Positions 17,024 to 26,550 of a DNA stretch of 64,000 nucleotides are shown piece after piece. Below the pieces are notes generated by a model that worked only from the letters and a program-made list of their open reading frames with translations, was not told the DNA's origin and made no database searches. The translations under genes and the position numbers were made by a program. The stretch comes from Acinetobacter pittii ATCC 19004 = CIP 70.29 (GTDB lineage: Bacteria; Pseudomonadota; Gammaproteobacteria; Pseudomonadales; Moraxellaceae), in the NCBI RefSeq assembly GCF_000369045.1, contig NZ_KB849796.1, positions 319,529 to 383,528 of the forward strand. Direction: 5' to 3'. Each line of letters starts with the position of its first letter. The stretch's first letter is position 1.

Positions 17024-18472
17024 TTATTTCACATACAAATGGTGTTGTGCAAGTTCTACTGAAATTGCTCCCACGTTACCCGCACCTTGTGTTAATAACA
17101 AGTCATTTGGTTGTAACACATTTTGCATGATGTTTTGCAAATTACCTTCAACTGGATCGACCAAAATTGGTTCTACTTGTCCGCGTAAACGAATACTACG
17201 CGCTAAAGTGCGGCTGTCTGCACCCACAATAGGTTTTTCACCGGCAGGGTAAACTTCCAACAATAATAATTGATCGACTTGAGAGAGCACTTCAATGAAG
17301 TCATCAAAACAATCGCGAGTACGAGAATAACGATGTGGCTGGAACAACATAACCAAACGACGATCCGGATGGCTTTGACGTGCAGCTTTAATAGTTGCTT
17401 CTACTTCTTTCGGATGGTGTCCATAGTCATCAACTAACTTAACGTTGCCATCAGCAAGTTCAAATTCACCTTGCACTTGGAAGCGGCGGCCAACACCACT
17501 AAATCCTTCTAATGCACGGCTAATTGCATCATCAGAAACACCTTCATCTGTTGCAACACCAATTGCTGCCAAGGCATTTAAAACATTATGTAAGCCTGGT
17601 TGATTAATTGTTAAACGCAATGGTTCACGGCCTTTACGCAATACAGTGAAGTGCGATTGCATACCATCTTGTTCAATATCAACTGCACGAATATCATTAT
17701 CTTCATTAAAACCATAAGTAATGACCGGACGGCCTACACGCGGCAAAATTTCACGAATGTTCGCATCATCACCACAAACTACAGCCAAGCCATAAAATGG
17801 TAAGTTATGAAGGAACTGTACAAAAGTATCTTTTAATTTATCAAAGCTACCTTCATAGGTATCCATATGGTCAGCATCGATATTGGTTACAATCGCTGCC
17901 ATTGGTTGCAAATAAAGGAAAGATGCATCTGATTCATCAGCTTCAGCCACGATGAAACGGCTTTCACCTAACGCCGCATTTACGCCTGTACTGTTAAGTA
18001 AGCCACCAATAACATAAGTTGGATCAAGGTTTTCTTCAGCCAACATCGTCGTTAAAAGACTTGTAGTTGTGGTTTTACCATGTGTACCAGCCACAGCAAT
18101 ACCGTGACGGTAACGCATAAGCTCGCCTAGCATTTCTGCACGACGTACAATTGGAACACGCTGCTCAATCGCAGCTTTAATTTCCGGATTTTCCGGATCA
18201 ATTGCTGTAGAAACTACAAGCACATTGGCATTTTTAATATTTTCCGGTTGATGGCCAATATAAACTTTGATGCCATTTTTCTCTAATTGTTCTGTAGTTT
18301 TAGACGCTTTAATATCTGAACCGGAAATTTTATAGCCTTGGTTGCCCAAAACCTCTGCAATGCCACACATCCCAGCACCACCGATCCCCACAAAATGAAT
18401 GTGTTTGATACGGCGCATTTCAGGCACTTTAATCAGTTTTTTTGCTTGGTTCGCAGCTGTTGATGGAGACAT
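17024..18472 (-). CDS. murC: UDP-N-acetylmuramate--L-alanine ligase
   Basis: Adds L-alanine to UDP-MurNAc, the first amino acid of the peptidoglycan stem. The 482-residue protein shows the Rossmann-like N-terminal domain ([17 protein letters not shown]), the P-loop [12 protein letters not shown], the metal/carbamate region [12 protein letters not shown], and the C-terminal Mur ligase domain with [13 protein letters not shown] and [16 protein letters not shown]. It starts 11 bp after the murG stop and is followed closely by ddlB, giving one polycistronic unit. Confidence 0.98.
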   Translation of the reverse strand: MSPSTAANQAKKLIKVPEMRRIKHIHFVGIGGAGMCGIAEVLGNQGYKISGSDIKASKTTEQLEKNGIKVYIGHQPENIKNANVLVVSTAIDPENPEIKAAIEQRVPIVRRAEMLGELMRYRHGIAVAGTHGKTTTTSLLTTMLAEENLDPTYVIGGLLNSTGVNAALGESRFIVAEADESDASFLYLQPMAAIVTNIDADHMDTYEGSFDKLKDTFVQFLHNLPFYGLAVVCGDDANIREILPRVGRPVITYGFNEDNDIRAVDIEQDGMQSHFTVLRKGREPLRLTINQPGLHNVLNALAAIGVATDEGVSDDAISRALEGFSGVGRRFQVQGEFELADGNVKLVDDYGHHPKEVEATIKAARQSHPDRRLVMLFQPHRYSRTRDCFDDFIEVLSQVDQLLLLEVYPAGEKPIVGADSRTLARSIRLRGQVEPILVDPVEGNLQNIMQNVLQPNDLLLTQGAGNVGAISVELAQHHLYVK

Positions 18473-18483
18473 AGTAAATCCGA

Positions 18484-19581
18484 TTACATTTTTTGGATAA
18501 GATCAACCACATGCTGAGTCGCATTTGGTTGGGCATGTTGACGCGCTTTCACTGCCATTTCAGTAAGTAATTGGCGGTTCATCAGCGAAGTGAACAATTC
18601 ATTTAAAACATCTGGTGTCATGGTCGATTGCTGGCAAATTTTCGCAGCACCGACATCCGCCAGAAATTTGGCATTTGCAGTTTGATGGTCATCAACTGCT
18701 ATAGGGAGTGGTACAAAAACTGCGGCCACACCTGCTGTTGCAACTTCTGTTACCGTGAGTGCTCCAGCTCGGCAAATAATTAAATCTGCCTCACTATAAG
18801 CTTTTGCCATATCTTCAATAAACGGCAAAACGTGTACAGTTAAATTAGCTGGTGCATCTGCATAAAGTGCTTGAGTTGCCTCAACTTGTTGCTGACCACA
18901 CTGGTGAAAAATATTGAGTGGAACTTGTAATTGTTTTAATGCTGGAGGTAAGCGTTCATTGAGTGCTTTAGCACCTAAAGACCCGCCCACAATTAAAATA
19001 TTTAAAGGCTTGCCCGCTTGTTCACGCTCATCATAGCGCCACTTTGGGCTTAAAATATCCGTGATTTCACGACGCACAGGGTTTCCTGTGGTTACAACTT
19101 TTCCACCAGCAGGAAAGGTATTTGGAAATGCTTCACACACCACTTTAGCAACACGAGATAACTGTGCATTGGTAAAACCTGCAACTGCATTTTGCTCGTG
19201 AATCAGTACAGGAATGCCTAACAAACGTGCGGCTAAACCACCTGGACCAGCTACATAACCACCAAAGCCTGCAACCGCATCAACTTTAAGTTGTTTCATA
19301 TAGCGCATTGCACTAAAAGTGGCTTTTAAAATTTTAAAAGGTGCAGCAACTTTACGGACTAATCCATTGCCACGAACACCTTGGATATCAATTTGATATA
19401 TTGGAATATTTTGATCTTTTAATAACCGATTTTCCATACCTGTTGGCGTGGCTAACCATGAAACCTGACAACCTTGTTGTTGAAGTTGTTTGGCTACGGC
19501 GAGGGCTGGAAAAACATGTCCACCTGTACCGGCAGCCATCATCATGACATGTTTAGGTTTGCTTTGCTGTGAATCGGTCAC
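18484..19581 (-). CDS. murG: Lipid II synthase, GlcNAc transferase
   Basis: Peripheral-membrane GT-B glycosyltransferase that adds GlcNAc to lipid I to make lipid II. The 365-residue protein has the G-loop [13 protein letters not shown] and a second glycine-rich stretch [40 protein letters not shown], and the nucleotide-binding [11 protein letters not shown]...[12 protein letters not shown] follow. The start codon is GTG. It is the first gene of the minus-strand block murG-murC-ddlB-ftsQ-ftsA-ftsZ in this window, and 237 bp of leader separates it from gshB. Confidence 0.97.
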   Translation of the reverse strand: MTDSQQSKPKHVMMMAAGTGGHVFPALAVAKQLQQQGCQVSWLATPTGMENRLLKDQNIPIYQIDIQGVRGNGLVRKVAAPFKILKATFSAMRYMKQLKVDAVAGFGGYVAGPGGLAARLLGIPVLIHEQNAVAGFTNAQLSRVAKVVCEAFPNTFPAGGKVVTTGNPVRREITDILSPKWRYDEREQAGKPLNILIVGGSLGAKALNERLPPALKQLQVPLNIFHQCGQQQVEATQALYADAPANLTVHVLPFIEDMAKAYSEADLIICRAGALTVTEVATAGVAAVFVPLPIAVDDHQTANAKFLADVGAAKICQQSTMTPDVLNELFTSLMNRQLLTEMAVKARQHAQPNATQHVVDLIQKM

Positions 19582-19818
19582 GGTCTAATTCTTCAACTCA
19601 AAAAACAATGGAAATTGTCATCTATTTTTGTAGCCGTTTATTTTAATCCTAAAGCTTCATTAACGAAAAGCTAATTTCACTCGTTTATAACAGAAAGATG
19701 TGCTTTTTTGAAAATATGCCTACAAAGCTGTGGTGTATTTAGTATTGTTATTTTATTAATTCATATATTTTCAGGTGATTTCCAATAAATACCGCTGAAA
19801 ATCACCCGAAATAAATAA

Positions 19819-20763
19819 TTAAGCTGTGCGACCACCTTCTAATACATCAAATAGATCATCGGCAATTGATGTACCAAATTGAGCATCAATTTCACGGATA
19901 CAGGTTGGACTAGTGACATTAATTTCAGTGACATAATTACCAATCACATCTAAGCCTACAAAAACCAATCCTTTTTCACGTAAGAAAGGCCCGATTTTCG
20001 CTGCAATCTGCTTATCATTTTCAGTAAGCGGACGCGCTTGGCCTAAACCGCCTGCCGCCAAGTTACCACGCACTTCACCATTTTGTGGAATACGAGCTAG
20101 GCAGTAAGGAATAGGTTCGCCATTTACCATTAAAATACGCTTATCCCCTTCTACAATTTCAGGAATGTAGCGCTGAGCCATAATTGGACGAGTACCTAAC
20201 TCTGTAAGCATTTCTAAGGTAGAACCAATATTTACACCATCTTGGTATAAACGAAAAATTCCCATACCACCCATACCATCAAGTGGCTTAACGATTACAT
20301 CGCCATGTTCTTTAATAAATTCACGAATTAAACTTTGTTGCGATGTCACAAGTGTAGGCACTTGTAGTTCTGGAAACTGCGTTGCAAAGAGTTTTTCATT
20401 ACAATCACGCAGTGACTGAGGCTTGTTAATAATCCATGAACCTTCGCGCTCAGCTTGCTCAAGCACATAAGTCGTGTAGACAAAATTCATGTCAAACGGC
20501 GGATCTTTACGCATGAGCACAACATCGTAAGCCGCAATAGATTCTTTTTTCTTTTCGCCTAGCTCATAGTAATGGTTGTAATCTTCGAACACCTTTAACG
20601 GTGAAATGAGGCCGTAAGCTTTGCCTTGATCGATATATAAATCTTGTTGTAATGCATAACCTAATTCATGTCCACGACGGCTCGCCGCCCACAACATTGC
20701 CATGGTTGAATCCTTTTTAAGGTTTACGGTTTCAATCGGATCCATGACGACAAGTACACGCAT
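19819..20763 (-). CDS. gshB: Glutathione synthetase
   Basis: ATP-grasp enzyme that adds glycine to gamma-glutamylcysteine, the last step of glutathione synthesis. It is 314 residues from the usual start (MRVLVVMDPIETVNLKKDST). Motifs are LMRKDPPFDMNFVY, IVKPLDGMGGMGIF, MAQRYIPEIVEGDKRI and VGLDVIGNYVTEINVTSPTC. The frame opens 18 codons upstream, but ATG 20763 has AAGAAGAG before it and matches the family N-terminus. Its partner gshA is 32 kb away in this window (52930-54507), so the pathway genes are unlinked. Confidence 0.97.
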   Translation of the reverse strand: MRVLVVMDPIETVNLKKDSTMAMLWAASRRGHELGYALQQDLYIDQGKAYGLISPLKVFEDYNHYYELGEKKKESIAAYDVVLMRKDPPFDMNFVYTTYVLEQAEREGSWIINKPQSLRDCNEKLFATQFPELQVPTLVTSQQSLIREFIKEHGDVIVKPLDGMGGMGIFRLYQDGVNIGSTLEMLTELGTRPIMAQRYIPEIVEGDKRILMVNGEPIPYCLARIPQNGEVRGNLAAGGLGQARPLTENDKQIAAKIGPFLREKGLVFVGLDVIGNYVTEINVTSPTCIREIDAQFGTSIADDLFDVLEGGRTA

Positions 20764-20923
20764 GCTCAAGCTCTTCTTAAAATTTAAATTAGCATGAGTA
20801 TAACTGAGATTTTTCACTGGTTTTTCTTAATTTCAGTAAAACCTTATCGGTTATTTCTTTATCTTGAATTAAGGTAAATTCAGTTAAACTATGATCATAA
20901 AATATTATTTTTAAAGGCTAAAC

Positions 20924-21136
20924 ATGAAACTTTATCGCTATTTAACTGGCCCCGATGACTCTGCTTTTTGTGCACGAGTGACTAAAGCTCTGAATCATGG
21001 TTGGGAGTTATATGAAGCACCCACTATGACCTTTAACGGCACGCATGTCATTGTGGGACAAGCAATTTGCAAAACAATTGATGAAAATTATGATCCAGAA
21101 ATGGATATTTTAGATGTTCTCAAAAATAACGCGTAA
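20924..21136 (+). CDS. DUF1737 small protein
   Basis: A 70-residue cytoplasmic protein that reads as the DUF1737 family (MKLYRYLTGPDD...HGWELYEAPTMTFNG...VGQAICK). Function is unknown. It stands alone, divergent from gshB, with a plausible ribosome site (AAAGGC). The 260 bp that follow hold only an AT-rich stretch and the Fur-like box of the next gene. Confidence 0.7.
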   Translation: MKLYRYLTGPDDSAFCARVTKALNHGWELYEAPTMTFNGTHVIVGQAICKTIDENYDPEMDILDVLKNNA

Positions 21137-21314
21137 TTCCAGAAGGGTGCTTTTAATCGATGAAAAGCCCCCTTTAAAACCCAATTAACAAGAAAAACTA
21201 ATGAGTCAACTCGCACAATTCGTTTAATTTGCTAATTAACTTACTAAAAATCAGTTATTAAAAAATAAATATGTCATTTTTTAAGGTAATAGTTCTTTTA
21301 TCCTAAACAATTAA

Positions 21315-21331
21315 ATGATTATAATTATCAT
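21315..21331 (+). promoter_or_regulatory. Putative Fur box
   Basis: ATGATTATAATTATCAT is a near-palindrome matching the TGATAAT-n-ATTATCA Fur pattern. It lies 66-82 bp before the receptor start and points to iron repression. Confidence 0.6.
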
Positions 21332-21396
21332 TTATGCTTTTATTTTTGTTAATTGATTTTATTTTTATGTTAAGAATTTCTATACCATCTCCCCAA

Positions 21397-23556
21397 ATGA
21401 AGCGTCTTTTCCCGCTGAGCTTACTCAGTTTAATGATCTTGAATATTCAAGGTGCCTACGCAGAGGAACCGACTGATTCAGCCGCAAAAGTGGCAGCCAC
21501 CATGCCCACCATAAAAATTGAGGCAATGAGTGAGCTCGACCCAATTAAAAGTTATATCGACTATGACAAGGCCAATGTCACACGTAACGGTTTAGACAAA
21601 AAAGATATTCCTCAAACCGTTGATACGATTGATGTTCAGAAATATAAAATTTATGGATCAAATGATTTAAGCGTTATGCTACAAGGCACTCCAGGCGTAT
21701 CAACCAGTTACGATATGCGTGGTGATGGCATCACGATTCGTGGCTTTGGTGCCGATACAGGTGATATTTACCGTGATGGCATACGTGAAAGCGGACAAGT
21801 ACGTCGTAGTACAGCCAATATTGAACGTATTGAAATTTTAAAAGGCCCCGCTTCTGTTTTATATGGTCGTAGCGCTGGCGGTGGGGTTGTGAATATGGTG
21901 AGCAAGTTCGCCAATTTTGACTCTAAAAGTTCAGTTGGTGCTTACGCAGGTTCTTATGATAACTACGGAACAACTGCCGACATCAATCAAGTACTTAATG
22001 ACAATTTAGCAGTACGTTTGACTGGAGAATATGGTGAGTCAGGCAGCTTCCGCTCTGGCATTGAAAATAAAATTGAAATGTTTTCACCAAGTTTCACTTA
22101 TAAAAATGATGATGGTACTCTGACTTGGACCACACAATATACCTATGACAAATTAGGTCGTGTGCCTGATCGTGGTCCAGCATATGAAAACTTGCCTGCG
22201 GGAACCTCAATTAAAATGGGATTTGCCCAAGACGGCGATTATGTTGATGATATTTTGCAAGTGGTTCGCACTGATGTGAATTATCAATATGCGCCTGATT
22301 GGAACTTTCACTGGGCAGCAAGTTACCGACAAGCAGAACAAAACTTTGATCACTTTTACTTTGGAACTTATTGTGGGTTAGATGGAAACGACCTAAAAGG
22401 TAAAGAATGCAACACTAAAAAAGGCTACATCAATCAAATTTACTACTGGCAACAAACCAACAATAAAACAACGACAAATACATTTGATATTAAAGGCAAG
22501 TTTAAAACAGGCCAACTTGAACACCAAATTATGGTGGGTACAGACTGGACTTATGAACAACGAGAGCCACGTCTAGCGAACGCTACCAAAGATGGATCTA
22601 TTTACGGCTACGTTAATCCGATCACAGGAGAACGCGAGTACAGTCGTGGCAGTGGCCCATTAGTGATGAAACAGCACAACTATAATTAAGGCACAACTTA
22701 TGGCGTATTTATGCAGGATTTAATTGGTCTAAATGACCAACTTAAACTCATGCTGGGCGTCCGCTACGATTACTTTGACTTTTCAACCACCAACAAGCTG
22801 ACTAAAGAACACCGTAATGTAAAAGATAGCAGCTTTAGCCCGAATGTTGGTTTGGTATGGCAACCGCTTCCTGAACATAGCTTTTATACGTCTTACTCTA
22901 AGAGCTTTGCACCATTTGGGGGACAAATGGGTGTTAACCAAGTCACTGGAAGCACCGATGTTACAAAAATGGATAAAGAGCCTCAATATAACGAGCAATA
23001 CGAAGTTGGGGTAAAAAGCGAATGGTTAGATAATCGTTTAAATACACAATTTTCTGTCTTTGATATTCGTAAGAATAATATCCGCTATAAACCAAATCCT
23101 AATGAGCAACCAGAAGTATGGGCAACTGCTGGTCAGCATCAATCCCGTGGTCTTGAATTTAGTTTTATTGGCCGTGTACTTGATAATGTCTTTGTCCGCG
23201 GTGGTTATGGCTACACAGATGCAAAAGTAAAAGAAGATAAACAAAAACCAGAACAAGAAGGCAACTATTTAGCCAACACATCTAAAAACACGGGTAATTT
23301 ATTTATTCGCTATTTACCAACTGAACAGTGGTATACCGAAGTGGGTGTGACCTATGTGGGCTCTTATTATCCAAATATTAATAATCAAGTAAAAATGGAA
23401 GGCTTTAACCGTGTCGATGCAGCGATTGGCTATAGTGCAGCCCCATGGAATGTCACACTTGCAGTGAACAATTTAACTAATAAAGAATACTGGCGCTCAG
23501 ACAGCATGCCAGGCACACCACGTAATGTGTTATTGCGTTTAAATTATCAGTTCTAA
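21397..23556 (+). pseudogene. TonB-dependent siderophore receptor, interrupted by an in-frame stop
   Basis: An outer-membrane siderophore receptor gene read in one frame from the signal peptide (MKRLFPLSLLSLMILNIQGAYA) through the plug (SVMLQGTPGVSTSYDMRGDGITIRG is split by no indel; IEILKGPASVLYGRSAGGGVVNMVS) to the barrel end LRLNYQF. A single TAA at 22687-22689 cuts it after about 430 codons, and the same frame resumes at once with GTTYGVFMQDL. No frameshift is needed, so one base change (for example CAA or AAA to TAA) is enough. The first fragment keeps signal, plug and part of the barrel; the second (next ATG 22711) has no signal peptide and should not be exported. Upstream in-frame ATGs at 21334 and 21367 are possible but have no better ribosome site. 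A Fur-like box precedes it. Confidence 0.88.
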
Positions 23557-23566
23557 GTAAAATATT

Positions 23567-23604
23567 AAAAAGGCATACCCTCTTTAGAAGTATGCCTTTT
23601 TCTT
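23567..23604. terminator. Bidirectional terminator
   Basis: AAGGCATAC pairs with GTATGCCTT, with A- and T-rich flanks. It lies between the convergent receptor pseudogene and pyrE. Confidence 0.85.
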
Positions 23605-23605
23605 T

Positions 23606-24256
23606 TTAGATACCATATTTCTCGCGATACGCTTGCATATTTGCTAGGGCTTCTGTTTCACCTTTCGCTTCTAAATAATCCATTAAATCTTTCATGGTAA
23701 TCAGTGCATGTACAGGAATTTCTAATTCTTTTTGAACTTCTTGAATTGCAGAAAGTTCACCTTGACCACGTTCTTGACGATCTAATGCCACCAAAACACC
23801 CGCAATAGTTGCACCAGCATTTTTCAAAATCGTTACCACTTCACGAATCGCTGTACCTGCGGTAATTACGTCATCAATAATCCAGACTTTTTTACCTTCA
23901 ACCGCAGCACCAACTAAAACACCACCCTCACCATGATCTTTCGCTTCTTTACGGTTAAAGCCCCATGGCACACTTTTATTATGGACTTGCGATAAAGCCA
24001 CAGCAGTCGCTGCTACAAATGGAATACCTTTGTAAGCTGGTCCAAAAATCACATCAACATTTTCACATTGTGTTAATTTATCAGCATAGCCTTGTGCTAA
24101 AAGAGATAAAGCTTCACCATCGTTGAGTAGGCCTGCATTAAAAAAATAAGGACTCACGCGTCCAGATTTTAAAGTAAACTCACCAAATTTAAGCACACCG
24201 CGTGATAATGCGAGTTCGATAAATGCTTGCGGGTGAAATGACACAGGCGTTGTCAT
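23606..24256 (-). CDS. pyrE: Orotate phosphoribosyltransferase
   Basis: Transfers phosphoribosyl from PRPP to orotate in pyrimidine synthesis. It is 216 residues from ATG 24256, which has GGAG six bases upstream; the frame opens earlier but the longer form is not typical. Signatures are [25 protein letters not shown], the catalytic loop [13 protein letters not shown] and the PRPP motif [13 protein letters not shown]. It is divergent from crc with only 38 bp between starts, so the two promoters overlap the neighbouring genes. Confidence 0.97.
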   Translation of the reverse strand: MTTPVSFHPQAFIELALSRGVLKFGEFTLKSGRVSPYFFNAGLLNDGEALSLLAQGYADKLTQCENVDVIFGPAYKGIPFVAATAVALSQVHNKSVPWGFNRKEAKDHGEGGVLVGAAVEGKKVWIIDDVITAGTAIREVVTILKNAGATIAGVLVALDRQERGQGELSAIQEVQKELEIPVHALITMKDLMDYLEAKGETEALANMQAYREKYGI

Positions 24257-24294
24257 GAGGTGCTCCAAATTCACAATTGAGGTTAAATTTTCGC

Positions 24295-25119
24295 ATGATA
24301 CCAAAGGATCAGTATCCAAGTGATGTAAAAATTCTTCGAGTCGTTTCCATTAACGTAAATGGCTTACGTTCTTCAGTAACGAAAGGCTTACTTGAATGGT
24401 TAGAACAATCAGATGCCGATGTCGTATGCATGCAAGAAAGCCGCATTACCCATGAACAATGGACTGAAAAATTTAGACCCGAAGGATGGCATACCCATCT
24501 CTTTCCAGCAGAGCGTGCAGGTTATGCGGGGACTGCAATATATAGCCGCCTACCCTTCGTCTCAGTTAAAGATGGTTTAGGGTTTGAGCTGGCTGACAGT
24601 CAAGGCCGCTTTATTTCCGCGGAATTCGATTTAGGTTTGTCACATCCGGTACATATTGCATCATTATACTTACCTTCGGGCTCAAGTGGTGAAGAAGCGC
24701 AAGCACGTAAAGATTTATTTTTAGGTGAATACGCAAAAATTCTGAAACAATGGCGTGATGAAAACAAGTCAGTCATCATTTGTGGTGACTACAACATTGT
24801 TCATAAACGTATTGATATCAAAAACTGGTCAGGTAACCAAAAATCATCGGGTTGCTTACCACATGAACGTGCATGGCTTGACCATATTTATGATGAACTG
24901 GGCTATGTCGATACTTTCCGTGTAGTTCGTACAGAAGCAGAACTTTATTCATGGTGGTCAAATCGCGGTCAAGCGCGTGCAAAAAATGTAGGGTGGCGTA
25001 TTGACTACCATGCATGCTCGCCAGACTGGAAAGCACGTACAATTAATGCCTGGGTCTATAAGGATCAATGGTTTAGCGACCATGCACCTGTTATTATCGA
25101 CTATAAAATTCAAGAATAA
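24295..25119 (+). CDS. crc: Crc / exonuclease III family protein
   Basis: An endonuclease/exonuclease/phosphatase-fold protein of 274 residues beside pyrE, the position of crc in Pseudomonas and Acinetobacter. Crc proteins work with Hfq in catabolite repression. The sequence aligns by eye with Pseudomonas Crc ([52 protein letters not shown]). Unlike that protein it keeps the ExoIII catalytic set: E in CMQES, D and N in CGDYNI, D in WRIDYH, and D-H in FSDHAP. It could therefore be a real AP endonuclease or nuclease, a Crc, or both. The start is taken as ATG 24295; the frame opens at a TTG (24277). Confidence 0.85.
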   Translation: MIPKDQYPSDVKILRVVSINVNGLRSSVTKGLLEWLEQSDADVVCMQESRITHEQWTEKFRPEGWHTHLFPAERAGYAGTAIYSRLPFVSVKDGLGFELADSQGRFISAEFDLGLSHPVHIASLYLPSGSSGEEAQARKDLFLGEYAKILKQWRDENKSVIICGDYNIVHKRIDIKNWSGNQKSSGCLPHERAWLDHIYDELGYVDTFRVVRTEAELYSWWSNRGQARAKNVGWRIDYHACSPDWKARTINAWVYKDQWFSDHAPVIIDYKIQE

Positions 25120-25138
25120 GTGAACACTCGTTCACTTA
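25117..25138. promoter_or_regulatory. Perfect inverted repeat at the crc stop codon
   Basis: TAAGTGAAC and GTTCACTTA form a 9-bp perfect inverted repeat with a 4-bp spacer (ACTC). It begins in the crc stop codon. No T-run follows, so it is not an ordinary terminator. It ends in the first of three CTTACA half-sites (25135, 25153, 25184) upstream of the small RNA and may be an activator or repressor site. Confidence 0.5.
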
Positions 25139-25212
25139 CATTGTCGTTTTCGCTTACAGCATATGTCGTTTTTGAGTATTTTTCTTACACAGCTTTAACG
25201 GCATTATAGCCC

Positions 25213-25362
25213 CACGGCACAGGGAAGCAGTCAGGATGACGCAAAAGGATAGGACGCCGTAGGAAGATAAAATAAACTTATGATAAGTTTATTTGCAAGG
25301 ATGTGACATTGGACGTTGAAATGAGACCCGCATGATCAGGATGATTAAATGCGGGTTTTCTC
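25213..25362 (+). ncRNA. Candidate CsrA/RsmA-sequestering small RNA (RsmX/CsrB-like)
   Basis: The stretch has no ORF but holds eight GGA motifs in about 120 nt: at 25223, 25234, 25247, 25252, 25262, 25299, 25311 and 25339. Several are in the A/CAGGAT form typical of CsrA-binding loops. Two sit in small hairpin loops (GTC-AGGAT-GAC; ATC-AGGAT-GAT). A longer stem (AATAAACTT/AAGTTTATT) separates the two clusters. The RNA ends in a strong terminator (ACCCGCAT/ATGCGGGT, then T-rich). A -10-like element lies at about 25202-25207. CTTACA repeats upstream resemble half of the GacA site TGTAAG-n6-CTTACA. The 5' end is estimated. This architecture is known for CsrB/RsmX/Y/Z RNAs; assignment here is inference. 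Confidence 0.72.
25326..25362 (+). terminator. Terminator of the small RNA
   Basis: ACCCGCAT pairs with ATGCGGGT, followed by TTTTCTCTTTT. The loop itself contains a CAGGAT motif. Confidence 0.85.
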
Positions 25363-25571
25363 TTTTCTGTCTCTTATTTTGCGCTAAGTTCTTTTAGTTT
25401 TAACTTCTTCTTATTAAGCTCATTATTACCTTGTCTTATGACAATAACATGACATTTCTCTTTCGATTAATCATTAATTTTCATTTGTTTTAAAAGTATC
25501 GGTATAAAGTAGTGCTTAAAAGCATTTTGGGTTAGGCTGTGTGCTCTCTCTTTTTGACATGGTCCGATAAA

Positions 25572-25922
25572 ATGTTAAAAATTTATGGAATTAAAAACTG
25601 TAACTCAATGAAAAAAGCATTTGATGCCTTACAGGCTAAAGGGCTTAACTATGATTTTCATGATTATAAAAAACAAGGCATTGATGCAGATACTTTAAAA
25701 ATCTGGTTAAAAGAAATTGGAAAAGATACCGTTCTCAACAAAAAAGGAACGACTTGGCGCAAGCTTTCAGAAGAAGAACAAAATCGTGCTCTAAGCAGTG
25801 AAGATCACCTGATTGAAGCACTCATTGCTCAACCAAGTTTGATTAAAAGACCTGTTTTAAAAACTTCACAGGGTTTTATTGTGGGTTTTGATGAAACCGC
25901 CTATCAAAATATTCAAGCCTAA
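25572..25922 (+). CDS. ArsC/Spx-family reductase-like protein (YffB type)
   Basis: A 116-residue thioredoxin-fold protein of the ArsC/Spx superfamily. It starts MLKIYGIKNCNSMKKAFDAL, in which the N-terminal Cys sits in a CNSxKK loop. It continues YDFHDYKKQGID...LLNKKGTTWRKL-like (here TVLNKKGTTWRKLS) and IKRPVLKTSQGFIVGF, as in E. coli YffB. Such proteins may act as glutathione-dependent thiol reductases; the substrate is unknown. The frame opens earlier (25539), but the family N-terminus begins at ATG 25572. The ribosome site is weak. Confidence 0.85.
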   Translation: MLKIYGIKNCNSMKKAFDALQAKGLNYDFHDYKKQGIDADTLKIWLKEIGKDTVLNKKGTTWRKLSEEEQNRALSSEDHLIEALIAQPSLIKRPVLKTSQGFIVGFDETAYQNIQA

Positions 25923-25951
25923 AAAAACGAGCCATTTGGCTCGTTTTTTTA
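25922..25951. terminator. Bidirectional terminator
   Basis: ACGAGCC-ATTT-GGCTCGT, with A- and T-runs on either side, between two convergent genes. Confidence 0.9.
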
Positions 25952-25960
25952 TTAAAACTT

Positions 25961-26398
25961 TTAGTTCGCGCGAATCCACGTTTGGTTACGACCAAGTGCA
26001 GAAACGCCAATATAACCACGTAATTTAAGCTTTTTGCCGCCATCGGTTAACTCACCTTTCAGTTTGTAAGTTTTACCTGATTTTGGGTCTAAAATCGTAC
26101 CGTTTTCATAACTGTTACCACCTACATTTTTTAAATTATGTACAATGGTGACACCTTTAAGCGGTTTGTTTTTGTACGGACCTTCACATTTTGTACAAGC
26201 GTTTTCTTCACCCGGTGTCAAAATGTTCTGAATGGTTGCAGTTAAGGTTCCGTCCTTCTGTTCCGTAAATTTCACTACGGCTTTTGGCTTGTTGGTCTGA
26301 TCATCAATCGTTTTCCATACCGTTCCATTGAGTGAATCAGCCGCATTGGCAAATGCAGCCATACCAATGAGTCCTAAAGCTAAAGCAATCTTTTTCAT
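25961..26398 (-). CDS. DUF2147 periplasmic protein
   Basis: A 145-residue exported protein. The signal peptide is MKKIALALGLIGMAAFANA. The DUF2147 body (LNGTVWKTIDDQTNKPKAVVKF..., NGTILDPKSGKTYKLKGELT, LRGYIG) ends GRNQTWIRAN. The CTKCEGPYKNKPLKG segment carries two cysteines that could form a disulfide. Function is unknown. AAGGA upstream of ATG 26398 supports this start; the frame is open for 55 codons more without a sensible N-terminus. Confidence 0.85.
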   Translation of the reverse strand: MKKIALALGLIGMAAFANAADSLNGTVWKTIDDQTNKPKAVVKFTEQKDGTLTATIQNILTPGEENACTKCEGPYKNKPLKGVTIVHNLKNVGGNSYENGTILDPKSGKTYKLKGELTDGGKKLKLRGYIGVSALGRNQTWIRAN

Positions 26399-26550
26399 TT
26401 TTGTAATATCCTTGGGTCTTTCAAGATTTTCAGTATTCAGAAGTCGCAAAGATATTGCAATTTTTGAATGTGACTGTTTCGTGTAACCTTGTAATCTTGC
26501 AAAATAAAATTTACAAGAAAACAAGAAACTAGCATAAAAATGGATGCTAT

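Noticed and set aside
22687..22689. The in-frame TAA as programmed recoding
   Set aside because: TAA is not used for selenocysteine, and no readthrough context or stem is seen next to it. A nonsense mutation or base error is simpler.
22711..23556. The distal half of the broken receptor as a separate gene
   Set aside because: It has no signal peptide or plug and continues the upstream frame exactly after the stop. It is the second part of one pseudogene.
25120..25540. A missing short protein gene between crc and the ArsC-like gene
   Set aside because: No frame with a ribosome site and sensible composition was found. The GGA motifs and terminator fit an RNA gene better.
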